DNA of 26,817 nt from Burkholderiaceae bacterium (GTDB lineage: Bacteria; Pseudomonadota; Gammaproteobacteria; Burkholderiales; Burkholderiaceae_C). The DNA lies in assembly GCA_031276435.1 (NCBI GenBank), contig JAISNB010000235.1, positions 1-26,817 on the forward strand, written 5' to 3'. Positions 10,021 through 18,777 of this stretch are shown in pieces (positions within the stretch are counted from its first letter, which is position 1; each line of letters begins with the position of its first letter). The notes beneath the pieces were generated by a model, which searched no databases, was not told the origin of the DNA, and saw only the letters and a program-made list of their open reading frames with translations. The position numbers and the translations under genes were made by a program.

Positions 10021-10661
10021 GGGCACGACGCCGCGCTTTGCGCGCGCGCCAGAACGTGCGCCACGGGCGCAAAGCTGCGCCGGTGGTGCTCGCACGGGCC
10101 ATGCGCCTGCAAAGCGGCCAGATGCGCCGCCGTGCCATAGCCCTTGTGGGTCGCAAAACCGTATTGGGGCCACTGCGCGTGCACCGCTTCGCACCAGCGG
10201 TCGCGGTGCACCTTGGCCAGAATGGAAGCGGCCGAGATGGCCGCCACCCGGGCGTCGCCGCCCACCACAGCCTCGGCGCGCATGGGCAGGCGGGGCAGGC
10301 GGTTGCCGTCGACCAGCACCAGCGCGGGCGCAAGGCGCAGGCCATCGACGGCGCGGCGCATGGCCAGCAGCGTGGCTTGCAGGATGTTGTGGGCATCGAT
10401 CTCCTCGACCGATGCCTGCGCGATGGCGCAGCACAGCGCCTTGTCGCAAATTTCGTCGAACAGCGCGGCGCGGCGTTTGGGCGTGAGCCGCTTGGAGTCG
10501 GCCAGGCCAGCGATGGGGCGGCGCTCGTCCAGAATCACCGCCGCCGCCACCACGGGGCCAGCCAGGGGGCCGCGCCCGGCCTCGTCCACGCCCGCCACCA
10601 GACCCGGCGCGTGCCAGTCCAGCGGGGCTTGTTCAGCGTGTAAAAAGTGTTTCGATCGCAT
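10017..10661 (-). CDS. rnhB: Ribonuclease HII
   Basis: Removes ribonucleotides and RNA from RNA:DNA hybrids. The signature VAGVDEAGRGPLAGPVV places active-site Asp26 and Glu27 where expected. LADSKRLTPKRR, VDGNRLP, GGDARVAAISAASILAKVHRD and the KGYGT element complete the family core. Length is 214 aa, typical. ATG 10661 overlaps the end of lpxB by 29 nt and has no Shine-Dalgarno. The true start could be slightly downstream at a non-ATG codon, since the first ~18 residues carry no family motif. The stop overlaps the methyltransferase start (ATGA). Confidence 0.95.
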   Translation of the reverse strand: MRSKHFLHAEQAPLDWHAPGLVAGVDEAGRGPLAGPVVAAAVILDERRPIAGLADSKRLTPKRRAALFDEICDKALCCAIAQASVEEIDAHNILQATLLAMRRAVDGLRLAPALVLVDGNRLPRLPMRAEAVVGGDARVAAISAASILAKVHRDRWCEAVHAQWPQYGFATHKGYGTAAHLAALQAHGPCEHHRRSFAPVAHVLARAQSAASCP

Positions 10662-11856
10662 CGGCTGCCAATTGTGCCGTGTCGCGCCGCAGTTGCAGAT
10701 GCAGCGCCGCGAAACGCTCGCGCAGCGCGGCGGCCTTTTGCGGCGCGTCCAGCCAGTGCAGCGTCGCGGCGGCCAGCGCCGCAGGCGTGGCCGCGTCCTG
10801 GATCAGTTCGGGCACCACGAACGGCGCGTCGGGCGTGTCGGCAAACGCGCGCGCGTCAACGCCCGGCGGGCAAATCAGGCGCTCCGCGGGCGCGCACAGG
10901 ATGTTGGGCAGTCCCACCCAGGGCAACTGGCGCTTGCGACGCATGAGCACGTAGCTCAGCGGCGGCATGGCGTAGGCAATGACCATGGGGCGCTTGAAGA
11001 GCGCCGCCTCCAGCGTGGCCGTGCCGCTGGCGAGCAGCGCCACATCGCAGGCGGCCAGCGCCAGATGCGACTGGCCCGCCAGCACCCGGATGGCGGACGC
11101 GGCCCTGCTGGCCTGCGCCGCCGCTTGCACTTCGGGCAGCAAGGCCGGTATGGCGGGCGCCACAAACCGGACCGCCGGATGCGCCTGCCCGATCAGCGCG
11201 GCGGCGCGCATGAAGCGCGGCGCCAGATGCGCCACTTCGGCGGCGCGGCTGCCGGGCAACAGGGCCACCACGGTTTGCTCTGGCGCAAGCCCCAGCGCGG
11301 CGCGTGCGCGCGCACGATCAGGATGCATGGGGATCACCTGCGCCAGCGGGTGCCCCACGTAAGTGGCGGCAATGCCGCGCTCGGCCAGCAGCGCTGGTTC
11401 AAACGGAAACACGCACAGCACATGGTTGGCGGCGGCTTTGAGCCGCTCCAGCTTTTCGGGCCGCCAGGCCCAGAACGACGGGCTGACGAAATGCACGGTC
11501 TTGATGCCCCGGGCGCGCAGCCGCGCTTCCAGCGCCAGATTGAAATCGGGCGCGTCGACGCCAATGAACAAATCCGGTCGCATGGCCAGCAAGCGGTTGC
11601 CAAGCGCGCGCCGCATGCGCAGCAGGCCTGGCAGGCGCGCAAGCACTTCGGCGTAGCCGCGCACCGAAAGACGCTCCACCGGCCACCAGGCCTCACAGCC
11701 GCGCCGCGCCATGTGCGCGCCCGCCACGCCCGCCGCGCGCAAGCCGGGCCAGCGCGCCCTCAATCCGTCGAGCAGCAGCGCCGCGAGCAAATCGCCCGAA
11801 GCCTCGCCCGCCACCATGCCGATTTGCCACATATCGCCTAGAGGAACCTGTGCCAT
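10633..11856 (-). CDS. lpxB: Lipid-A-disaccharide synthase
   Basis: Joins UDP-2,3-diacylglucosamine and lipid X to form the lipid A disaccharide at the inner membrane. Family motifs are GEASGD near the N-terminus, GVDAPDFN, FVSPSFWAWRPEK, YVGHPL, LLPGSRAAEV and ASGTATLE. Length is 407 aa, a little longer than E. coli LpxB (382). ATG 11856 has no strong Shine-Dalgarno. An in-frame ATG eight codons later (MWQIGMVAGEASGD) is also possible and nearer the usual family start. It follows lpxA by 123 nt, as in the common lpxD-fabZ-lpxA-lpxB order, and overlaps rnhB at its 3' end. Confidence 0.95.
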   Translation of the reverse strand: MAQVPLGDMWQIGMVAGEASGDLLAALLLDGLRARWPGLRAAGVAGAHMARRGCEAWWPVERLSVRGYAEVLARLPGLLRMRRALGNRLLAMRPDLFIGVDAPDFNLALEARLRARGIKTVHFVSPSFWAWRPEKLERLKAAANHVLCVFPFEPALLAERGIAATYVGHPLAQVIPMHPDRARARAALGLAPEQTVVALLPGSRAAEVAHLAPRFMRAAALIGQAHPAVRFVAPAIPALLPEVQAAAQASRAASAIRVLAGQSHLALAACDVALLASGTATLEAALFKRPMVIAYAMPPLSYVLMRRKRQLPWVGLPNILCAPAERLICPPGVDARAFADTPDAPFVVPELIQDAATPAALAAATLHWLDAPQKAAALRERFAALHLQLRRDTAQLAADAIETLFTR

Positions 11857-11979
11857 GGCTTCGCGCGCTCGCGCCAGCGGCGGCGTTTTTCCGGGGCGGC
11901 CTGCCCGCTGGCGTGAAACGCCTGCGGGCGATGGCGCTCTGGCACGGCGGCAAGCAGCATGCTCATGCTGAAGCGCGCC

Positions 11980-12777
11980 CTACCGCACAATGCCGCGGGT
12001 GGCCGTGCCCAGAAAGTCTTGCATGAGCGCGATGTCGGCGTCCGCCTCGGCCAGTTCGCCGCGCAGCGCGTCGATTTGCTGGCGCGCCGCTTCCAGCGTG
12101 AGGCCCTTGCGGTAAAGCAAGCGGTACATCTGCTTGATGAGCGCGATTCTTTCCGGCCCGAAACCGCGCCGCCGCAAGCCCTCGGCGTTGATGCTTTGCG
12201 GCTCGGCCGGGCTGCCGCCAGCCATGACGAACGGCGGCACATCTTGCGCCAGACGGGTCTGGAAGGCTGTCATGGCGTGTGCGCCCACGCGCACGAACTG
12301 GTGCACGCCGGTCAAACCGCCCAGGAACACCCAGTCGCCCAGATGCACGTGACCGGCCAGTTGCACCGAATTGGCCAGGATGAGGTGGCTGCCCAGTTGG
12401 CAATCGTGCGCGATGTGCACGTAGGCCATGATCCAGTTGTCGTCGCCCAAGCGCGTTGCGCCTGCATCTTGCACGGTGCCCGTGTTGATGGTGACAAATT
12501 CGCGCAGCGTGTTGCCACTGCCAATTTCCAGCCGCGTCGGCTCACCACCGTATTTCTTGTCTTGCGGCGCGGCGCCAATGCTGGCGAACTGGAAGATGCG
12601 GTTGTTGGCGCGCAGCGTGGTGTGGCCCTCGATGACGCAATGCGCGCCAACCACGCAGCCCGCGCCCATGCGCACATGCGCTCCAATGACGCTGTACGGC
12701 CCCACGCTGACTGAGCTGTCCAGTTCGGCCGCGGGGTCGACCAGGGCGGTGGGATGGATGCGGCAGGTGGCGGCCAT
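11980..12777 (-). CDS. lpxA: UDP-N-acetylglucosamine acyltransferase
   Basis: First step of lipid A synthesis: transfers an R-3-hydroxyacyl chain from ACP to UDP-GlcNAc. From ATG 12777 the protein is 265 aa, matching E. coli (262). A left-handed beta-helix of hexapeptide repeats fills most of it. The catalytic His is His124 in YVHIAHDC. Further conserved blocks are QFASIGAAPQDKKY, GEPTRLEIG, LAQDVPPFVM and LRRRGF. The long frame with a GTG at 12852 is rejected because its first 25 residues show no homology and overlap poorly conserved sequence. At the position equivalent to E. coli Gly173, the acyl-chain ruler, this protein has Phe172, suggesting a shorter hydroxyacyl chain (see findings). 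Confidence 0.96.
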   Translation of the reverse strand: MAATCRIHPTALVDPAAELDSSVSVGPYSVIGAHVRMGAGCVVGAHCVIEGHTTLRANNRIFQFASIGAAPQDKKYGGEPTRLEIGSGNTLREFVTINTGTVQDAGATRLGDDNWIMAYVHIAHDCQLGSHLILANSVQLAGHVHLGDWVFLGGLTGVHQFVRVGAHAMTAFQTRLAQDVPPFVMAGGSPAEPQSINAEGLRRRGFGPERIALIKQMYRLLYRKGLTLEAARQQIDALRGELAEADADIALMQDFLGTATRGIVR

Positions 12778-12858
12778 GCGTGCGCTGCTCAGGCGGGAAA
12801 AGCGTGTGTCAATCGGGCGTGTGCGCGAAATTTGCCGGGGCGGCAAAGCCACCCTGGC

Positions 12859-13302
12859 TCAAGCCACCTTGCGCATGGTGCACATGATTTGCGCTTCGGC
12901 GGCGGTATCGCCTTCGACCTCGGCGCGGCAGTTGAATTTGTAGATTCCGGCGCGCGAGCGATCCATGGCCGAATGCAGCATGAGCTGATCGCCCGGCTGC
13001 ACGGGCCGCTTGAAACGCGCGCCATCAATGCCCACGAAGTAGAACACCGAGTCGTCGCCCAGCGAAAGCGCCTCGGTCTCGAACGACAGCAGCGCGCAGG
13101 TTTGCGCCAGTGCCTCGAGCATCAGCACGCCAGGGAAAATGGGCCGACCCGGGAAATGCCCCATGAAGCAGGGTTCGTTGACGGTCACGTTTTTCACGGC
13201 CCGGATGGTCTTGGAGCGCATGTCGATGTCGAGCACCCGATCCACCAGCAGGAACGGGTAGCGGTGAGGCAGTTTTTCAAGAATTCTGTAAATATCCATC
13301 AT
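12859..13302 (-). CDS. fabZ: 3-hydroxyacyl-ACP dehydratase FabZ
   Basis: Dehydrates 3-hydroxyacyl-ACP in fatty-acid elongation and competes with LpxA/LpxD for the same substrates, which fits its place between them. From ATG 13302 it is 147 aa. The hot-dog fold signature LPHRYPFLLVDRV is followed by GHFPGRPIFPG with catalytic His49, and by LEALAQ with Glu63. Two adjacent ATG codons (13302 and 13299) are possible starts, and a TTG at 13311 overlaps the lpxD stop. None has a strong Shine-Dalgarno, so coupling to lpxD translation is likely. Confidence 0.96.
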   Translation of the reverse strand: MMDIYRILEKLPHRYPFLLVDRVLDIDMRSKTIRAVKNVTVNEPCFMGHFPGRPIFPGVLMLEALAQTCALLSFETEALSLGDDSVFYFVGIDGARFKRPVQPGDQLMLHSAMDRSRAGIYKFNCRAEVEGDTAAEAQIMCTMRKVA

Positions 13303-13307
13303 CGCGT

Positions 13308-14345
13308 TCAATCAATGGTCGGTTGCTGCGGCTGGTTTTGGGGAGCATTCTGCCCGTTTTCCGGCGCGTCCAATTGTGCCAACCTGGCCTCGGCGCGCCT
13401 GAGCCGCTCGCGCAGCGCGTGAACGCGCTTGAGCGTGGCGGCGTTTTTCTCCCACGCGGCATTGTCGTCGATGGGGAAAAAGCCCGTGTAATGCCCCGGT
13501 TGCGCAATGGAGCGGCTGACCACCGACGCGGCCGAAATGTGCACATGGTCGGCAATGCTCAGGTGCCCCAGAATCATGCCCGCGCCGCCCACGGTGCAGT
13601 GCGCGCCGATGCGGGCGCTGCCAGCCACACCCACGCAACCGGCCATGGCCGTGTTGCGGCCAATGTGGCAGTTGTGGCCAATCTGGATCAGGTTGTCGAG
13701 CTTGACGCCGTCCTCGATCACGGTGTCGCCCAGCGCACCACGGTCGATGCAGGTGTTGGCACCAATTTCCACATCGTCGCCGATGCGCACGGCGCCCAGT
13801 TGCTCGATCTTGATCCACGCGCCCTCGTGCGGCGCAAAACCAAAGCCGTCGCCGCCGATGACGGCGCCGCTCTGGATCACGCAGCGCGCGCCGATCACGC
13901 AGCGCGCGCCCACCGTCACGCGCGGCATCAGCACCGTGCCCTCGCCCACGCGCGCCTGCTGGCCAATGAAGCACAGCGCGCCGATGCTGGCGTCCGGCGC
14001 AATGATGGCGCCCTCTTCCACCACCGCGCTCGGGTGCACGCCCGGCGGCGGCAAAAGAGCGTGCGCCTGCGCCCACAGCCGGCTCAGGCGGGCAAAGTAA
14101 AGGTGCGGATCGCCGGTGACGATGCAGTCGCCGCGCGCGCGCGCCGCGCCCGCCATGGCGGGGCCGACAACCAGGCAACCCGCGCGCGTGGTGCGCAGCG
14201 CGCCCGCCAGCCGCGGGTCGGCCAGAAAGCTCAGTTCTGTTTCCTGCGCCGCTTCAAGGGGCGCCAGGCGCTCGATCACGCGGCCCGGATCGCCGTGCAG
14301 GGTGCCGCCCAGGGCGTCCACGATGCCGCCAACCAGAAGGCTCAT
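13308..14345 (-). CDS. lpxD: UDP-3-O-(3-hydroxyacyl)glucosamine N-acyltransferase
   Basis: Third step of lipid A synthesis: N-acylates UDP-3-O-acylglucosamine. From ATG 14345 it is 345 aa (E. coli 341). The start is supported by GGGAG six to seven nt upstream and by the normal N-terminus; the frame extends upstream but without homology. The N-terminal uridine-binding domain (ELSFLADPRLAGAL) is followed by the hexapeptide beta-helix, with GGDGFGFAP, EIGANTCIDRGALGDT and the catalytic His224 in QIGHNCHIG. The C-terminus ends in a helix (RVHALRERLRRAEARL) and a Gln/Asn/Pro-rich tail. Confidence 0.96.
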   Translation of the reverse strand: MSLLVGGIVDALGGTLHGDPGRVIERLAPLEAAQETELSFLADPRLAGALRTTRAGCLVVGPAMAGAARARGDCIVTGDPHLYFARLSRLWAQAHALLPPPGVHPSAVVEEGAIIAPDASIGALCFIGQQARVGEGTVLMPRVTVGARCVIGARCVIQSGAVIGGDGFGFAPHEGAWIKIEQLGAVRIGDDVEIGANTCIDRGALGDTVIEDGVKLDNLIQIGHNCHIGRNTAMAGCVGVAGSARIGAHCTVGGAGMILGHLSIADHVHISAASVVSRSIAQPGHYTGFFPIDDNAAWEKNAATLKRVHALRERLRRAEARLAQLDAPENGQNAPQNQPQQPTID

Positions 14346-14383
14346 GTCATGCTCCCGCAGCTGCAAGGGGGAAAACGCAAACT

Positions 14384-14408
14384 GAAACGGCGCATGGGGA
14401 ATGCGCCG
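14384..14408 (-). terminator. Hairpin with T-rich tail between skp and lpxD
   Basis: The minus strand forms a perfect 8-bp stem CGGCGCAT/ATGCGCCG (plus arms 14388-14395 and 14401-14408) with a 5-nt loop. It is followed by an interrupted T-rich tail (TTTCAGTTTGCGTTTTC). It lies in the 113-nt gap between the skp stop and the lpxD start. It is probably a partial terminator or attenuator that lowers lpxD expression relative to bamA-skp, or an mRNA-end stabiliser. Confidence 0.5.
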
Positions 14409-14458
14409 CAATCAGAATCTGTTCAAGAGTGCTTGCCCTCAATGGCGCACCAACCCGG

Positions 14459-14977
14459 CTATTTGGAAGCGTTGAGCGCCTTGATCACCTTGTCGGTGAT
14501 GTCCAGCCTGGGGTTGATGTAGACCGCTTCCTGCAAGATGACATCGAATTTTTCGGCCTCGGCCACCTGCTTGACCACGCGGTTGGCACGATCGAGCACC
14601 TGTTGCAACTCTTCCTGCTTGCGGGCGTTCAGATCTTCCTGGAATTCGCGGCGCTTGCGCTGGAATTCGCGGTCCATGTCGGAGAGCTGGCGCTGGCGCG
14701 TCATGCGCTGGCTTTCCGAAAGCGTGGGCGCGTCGCGTTCGAACTTGTCAGAGGCGTTCTTGAGCGCCACGCCCAGATCGTCCACTTCTTTCTCGCGGCG
14801 GGTGAACTCTTGCTCCAGCTTGGCTTGCGCGGCCTTGGCCGGTTCGGCTTCGCGCAGCATGCGATCGGTATTGACAAACGCAATGCGCGAAGCCTCTTGC
14901 GCCCAGGCGGGCATGATGGATGACAAGGCCGCCAGCGCCGCGGCGGCCAGTGCGATTCGCTTGAATGTGTGCTTCAT
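14459..14977 (-). CDS. skp: Periplasmic chaperone Skp/OmpH
   Basis: A periplasmic holdase that keeps outer-membrane proteins soluble on their way to the BAM complex. It is 172 aa with a Sec signal peptide (MKHTFKRIALAAAALAALSS, cleavage probably after AWA, before QEA). The OmpH core follows: RIAFVNTDRML, then a long charged coiled-coil arm (EQEFTRREKEVDDL, QLSDMDREFQRKRREFQEDL), then the closing strand motif EKFDVILQEAVYINPRLDIT. ATG 14977 overlaps the bamA stop (ATGA), matching its functional link with BamA. Confidence 0.95.
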   Translation of the reverse strand: MKHTFKRIALAAAALAALSSIMPAWAQEASRIAFVNTDRMLREAEPAKAAQAKLEQEFTRREKEVDDLGVALKNASDKFERDAPTLSESQRMTRQRQLSDMDREFQRKRREFQEDLNARKQEELQQVLDRANRVVKQVAEAEKFDVILQEAVYINPRLDITDKVIKALNASK

Positions 14978-17274
14978 CAGAACGATGTCCCCACTTGAAA
15001 CTGGAATTTTTCGATTCTATCGCCGCTCCTCTTGCGCACCGGGTGGGCAAAGGCAAAGCGCAGCGGCCCCAGCGGCGAAATCCAGCTAATGCCCACGCCC
15101 ACCGAGGCGCGCACCGCGTCGCCAGAAATTTTCTCGCCCTCGCCATAGAGCGCGCCCACGTCGACGAATCCGAACATGCGCAAGGTGCGATCGTTGCCAG
15201 CGCCCGGAAACGGCGTGATGACCTCGGTATTGAGCGTGAACTTGCGGTTACCGCCGATGAACGCGCCAGTCACATCGCGCGGGCCAAGCGTGCTTTGCTG
15301 GAAACCGCGCACCGAACCCAGACCGCCGGAATAAAAGCTCTTGAATACGGGAAAGGGCTGGCCGCTCAGGCCCTTGCCCCAGCCCAGTTCGCCGTTGAAG
15401 GCCAGGGTGTATTGCTTGGACAGCGCAACGTATTGCTGGTACTGGTAGTCGGCCTTGGCGTAGCGCGCGTCGCCAAACACGCCCAGCTCGCCCATCAGGC
15501 GCTGGTAGCGCCCCGCGCTGGGCGCCAGGGCGCTGTCGCGCGAGTCGCGCGACCAGCCCACGGTAAACGGAAAAGAGTAGCTGTCGTAGCCGAAACGCTC
15601 GGCGTATTCCAGATAGGCCGCCGGAATGTTGGTGCCCGTTTTGATGCGGGTGCTCTCGGCGTTCATGCCCAGATAGACGGTATCGACCTCGGTCACCGGA
15701 ACGCCAAAGCGCAGGCCCGCGCCCATGGTGACCAGTGTGTAGTCGCCGCCCTGATCCTTGTACGGCTTTTGCGTCTTGTAGTACAGATCGAAGGTGCGCG
15801 ATACGCCATCGCGCGTGAAGTACGGATCGGTGGCGCTGACAACCAGTGTGCGGCTGTATTTGCCCGTGTTGATCTGGAAGTCAAGCTGGTTGCCCGAGCC
15901 GAACACGTTGTCCTGGCTCAGGCCAAAGGTCAGCGACAGCTTTTCAGCCGACGAGTAACCCGCGCCAAGCGAAATGCTTCCCGTGGGCTTTTCCTTGACG
16001 ATGAGCGTCAGATCGACCTGATCGGGCGCGCCCGGCACTTCAGCCGTGGCGATGCTCACCTCGGTAAAGTAGCCCAGGCGGTCGACCCGGTCGCGCGAGA
16101 GCTTGATGCGCTCGGCGTCGTACCAGGACGCTTCGTTCTGCCGCAACTCGCGGCGGATCACCTCGTCGCGCGTCTTGGTGTTGCCCTGGATGTTGATGCG
16201 CCGCACGTAGGCGCGCCGCCCCGGCCTGGCTTGCAGCACGATGACAACGCGGTTGCTGGCGCGATCGACTTGCTGGCGCGCCTCGACCGTGGCAAACGCA
16301 TAGCCGTAGTTGCCAAACAGGTCGGTAAAGGCCTGGACGGTGGCGGCCACCTCGTCGGCGTTGAAAGGCTGTGCCGGTTTGATGCTGACCAGCGATTTGA
16401 ATTGCGCGTCGCGCTCCAGGTAATTGCCCGCCAGCGCGACGCCCGAGACGATGAAACGCTCGCCCTCGGTCACGTTGACCGTGAGCGTGATGGACTGCTT
16501 GTCCACCGACATGGCGACCTGGGTGGAATCGATCCTGAAGTCCAGATAGCCCCGCGCCAGATAGTACGAGCGCAGCGCCTCCAGATCGGCATTGAGCCTG
16601 GCGCGCGAGTACTGGTCGCTTTTGGTGTACCAGCTCAGCCAGTTGCCCGAATCCAGGTCGAACAAGTCCTTGAGCGTGGATTGCGAGAACGCGCGGTTGC
16701 CCACAATCTGGATGTCAGTGATGCGCGCAGGAAGCCCTTCGGTGATGTTGAAGTTCAGCCTGACCTGGTTGCGCTCCAGCGGCGTGACCGTGGTCTGCAC
16801 CTGCACGCCGTACAGGCTGCGGTTGATGTACTGGCGCTTGATTTCCTGCTCGGCCCTGTCCACCAGCGCCTTGTCATACGGGCGGCCAGAGGTCAGGCCG
16901 CCCTCGCGCAGCGCGGTTTGCAACTGCTCCTTGCCGAATTCCTTGTTGCCCGCGAATTCGACGCTGGCTACCGTGGGGCGCTCTTGCACGAGCACCACCA
17001 GCACGTCGCCGCCAGCCACATCCAGCCGCACATCCGAAAACAGCCCCAGGCCGAACAGCGCGCGAATGGCCGCCGCACCCTTGTCGTCGGTGTAGGTATC
17101 GCCCACGCGCACCGGGATGGACGCGAAAACGGTACCGGGTTCCACGCGCTGCAAGCCTTCGACGCGAATGTCGCGCACGGTAAACGGATCGGCGGCCAGC
17201 GCCAGTTGGGCGGCCAGCGCCAGCGCCGTCAGTGAACAGGCCGCGCGCAGGCGAAAACGGGATTTTGACTTCAT
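14977..17274 (-). CDS. bamA: Outer membrane protein assembly factor BamA
   Basis: Central pore of the BAM complex, inserting beta-barrel proteins into the outer membrane. From ATG 17274 it is 765 aa. It has a signal peptide (MKSKSRFRLR, hydrophobic core, cleavage near LALAADPF) and five POTRA domains (about residues 25-420, beginning FTVRDIRVEGLQRV). The 16-strand barrel contains the conserved loop-6 motif VRGF in LGSVRGFQQSTLG, and the chain ends in the aromatic outer-membrane signature VGTSF. A GTG at 17298 would add eight residues; neither start has a clear Shine-Dalgarno. It lies 66 nt downstream of rseP and is translationally coupled to skp. Confidence 0.97.
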   Translation of the reverse strand: MKSKSRFRLRAACSLTALALAAQLALAADPFTVRDIRVEGLQRVEPGTVFASIPVRVGDTYTDDKGAAAIRALFGLGLFSDVRLDVAGGDVLVVLVQERPTVASVEFAGNKEFGKEQLQTALREGGLTSGRPYDKALVDRAEQEIKRQYINRSLYGVQVQTTVTPLERNQVRLNFNITEGLPARITDIQIVGNRAFSQSTLKDLFDLDSGNWLSWYTKSDQYSRARLNADLEALRSYYLARGYLDFRIDSTQVAMSVDKQSITLTVNVTEGERFIVSGVALAGNYLERDAQFKSLVSIKPAQPFNADEVAATVQAFTDLFGNYGYAFATVEARQQVDRASNRVVIVLQARPGRRAYVRRINIQGNTKTRDEVIRRELRQNEASWYDAERIKLSRDRVDRLGYFTEVSIATAEVPGAPDQVDLTLIVKEKPTGSISLGAGYSSAEKLSLTFGLSQDNVFGSGNQLDFQINTGKYSRTLVVSATDPYFTRDGVSRTFDLYYKTQKPYKDQGGDYTLVTMGAGLRFGVPVTEVDTVYLGMNAESTRIKTGTNIPAAYLEYAERFGYDSYSFPFTVGWSRDSRDSALAPSAGRYQRLMGELGVFGDARYAKADYQYQQYVALSKQYTLAFNGELGWGKGLSGQPFPVFKSFYSGGLGSVRGFQQSTLGPRDVTGAFIGGNRKFTLNTEVITPFPGAGNDRTLRMFGFVDVGALYGEGEKISGDAVRASVGVGISWISPLGPLRFAFAHPVRKRSGDRIEKFQFQVGTSF

Positions 17275-17340
17275 GAGAAAGCAGTGATGAGAATGCACAA
17301 ACCGCGCAACAAAGACAACGAGGGCCGCGCGCGCGAGCCT

Positions 17341-18726
17341 TCAGCCCCAGCGGGCGACCACGTCGTTGTACATGGCAATGGCCATCAGGCACAAAAGCAG
17401 GCATACGCCCACGTATTGCAGCCGCTGGAGCCAGGCTTCGGAGACGGGTCGGCCCGTCAAGCCTTCCCAAAGATAATACATCAGGTGCCCACCGTCGAGC
17501 ACCGGCACGGGCAGCAGGTTGAGCACGCCCAGACTGACGCTGATGAAGGCCAGAAAGGCCAGGAAATACGTCGGCCCCAGGTTGGCGGACTGGCCCGCGT
17601 AATCGGCAATGGCAATCGGGCCGCTGAGGTTCTTGAGCGAAACCTCGCCCACCACCATGCGCCCGAGCAAACGCAGCGTCAGCGTGGAAATGTCCCACAC
17701 GCGCCGCGCGCCGTACGCCAGCCCTTCCAGCGGCCCGTAGCGCACCAGCGTCATCTCGGGCAGCGCGCCCACTTGCGCGCCAATGCGGCCAATGGTTTGG
17801 CCCTGCGCGTCGGCCACCGCGTCGGGTTTGACCCTGATGGTCAGTTCGCGGCCATCGCGCTGGAGCCGCCAGGCGCGCTCCATGCCCTGCCCGTCGGCGG
17901 TGACCGAGGCGCGAATCAGCTCGCGCAACCCGGCGCCGTCGGTGACTGCGATCTCGTCCACGCCCAGCACCTGGTCGCCCGCCTTCAGGCCGGCACGCGC
18001 ACCAGCGCCGTCGGCAAACACCTCGCCCAGACTGGGCAGCGACAGCGGCGAGACGATGCCAATGTCGCGGAACATTTGCAGATTCGGCTCTTTCGACGGC
18101 AGCGCCGCCAACGGCAGGCGCACGGGCCGCGCCGCGCCATTGCTGCCCGCCACCTGCAAGGTCACCTCAAAGCCATCGAGCGCGCCGCGCGTCAGTATCC
18201 AGCGCAAGTCCTCGAATGAGCGGATGCGCTTGAACGGCCCGCCACCCAGCGCCGCGGCCTGCACCACGTCGCCGCTTTGCAGGCCAGCCTTTTCGGCCAG
18301 CGATCCAGCCACGGGCGGCGACAGCACGGCCCGCGGCTCGTCGGTGCCGATCCAGCCGACCAGCGCGTACAGCGCCACCGCCAGGAGCAGATTGGCCACC
18401 GGGCCTGCCGCCACAATCAGCGCGCGCGCGCGCAGGGGCTGCGTGTTGAAGGCGCGGTGCCGCTCTTCGGGCGCGACAGCGCCCTCGCGCTCGTCGAGCA
18501 TCTTGACGTAACCGCCAATGGGAAAGGCGCCGATGACAAATTCGGTGTCCTGCCCCGGATGCTGGCGGCGCGGTTTCCAGCGCACCAGCACCTTGCCCAT
18601 GCCCACGGAAAAACGGATGACCCGCACGCCGTGGGCCACGGCCACGCGGTAGTGGCCCCACTCGTGCACGGTCACCAGCACGCCCAGGGCCACAACAAAG
18701 GCAATCAAAGTGCTCAGCAGCATCAT
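17341..18726 (-). CDS. rseP: Site-2 intramembrane zinc metalloprotease RseP
   Basis: Cleaves the anti-sigma factor RseA within the membrane to release sigma-E during envelope stress, and clears remnant signal peptides. It is 461 aa. The zinc motif HEWGH (His21, Glu22, His25) lies in the first transmembrane segment, and the second active-site motif LDGG (from residue 410) in the third. Two tandem PDZ domains lie between (PVAGSLAEKAGLQSGDVV and GAGARAGLKAGDQVL). Several hydrophobic segments fit an inner-membrane location. ATG codons at 18726 and 18723 are adjacent; AAAGGAG lies 13 nt upstream, a wide spacing. Its position next to bamA and skp fits outer-membrane biogenesis. Confidence 0.96.
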   Translation of the reverse strand: MMLLSTLIAFVVALGVLVTVHEWGHYRVAVAHGVRVIRFSVGMGKVLVRWKPRRQHPGQDTEFVIGAFPIGGYVKMLDEREGAVAPEERHRAFNTQPLRARALIVAAGPVANLLLAVALYALVGWIGTDEPRAVLSPPVAGSLAEKAGLQSGDVVQAAALGGGPFKRIRSFEDLRWILTRGALDGFEVTLQVAGSNGAARPVRLPLAALPSKEPNLQMFRDIGIVSPLSLPSLGEVFADGAGARAGLKAGDQVLGVDEIAVTDGAGLRELIRASVTADGQGMERAWRLQRDGRELTIRVKPDAVADAQGQTIGRIGAQVGALPEMTLVRYGPLEGLAYGARRVWDISTLTLRLLGRMVVGEVSLKNLSGPIAIADYAGQSANLGPTYFLAFLAFISVSLGVLNLLPVPVLDGGHLMYYLWEGLTGRPVSEAWLQRLQYVGVCLLLCLMAIAMYNDVVARWG

Positions 18727-18777
18727 GGTTTTGCAATCGCTCCTTTCGGGATTCCGGCCAGTCAGCCAGCCAGCCGC

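Noticed and set aside
11842..11967. Arg-rich 41-codon frame (MSMLLAAVPERHRPQAF...) in the lpxA-lpxB gap, minus strand
   Set aside because: It lacks a Shine-Dalgarno and runs into the lpxB start in another frame. Its composition looks like random GC-rich sequence, and there is no duplication or coupling evidence as there is for the 4807-4932 micro-ORF.
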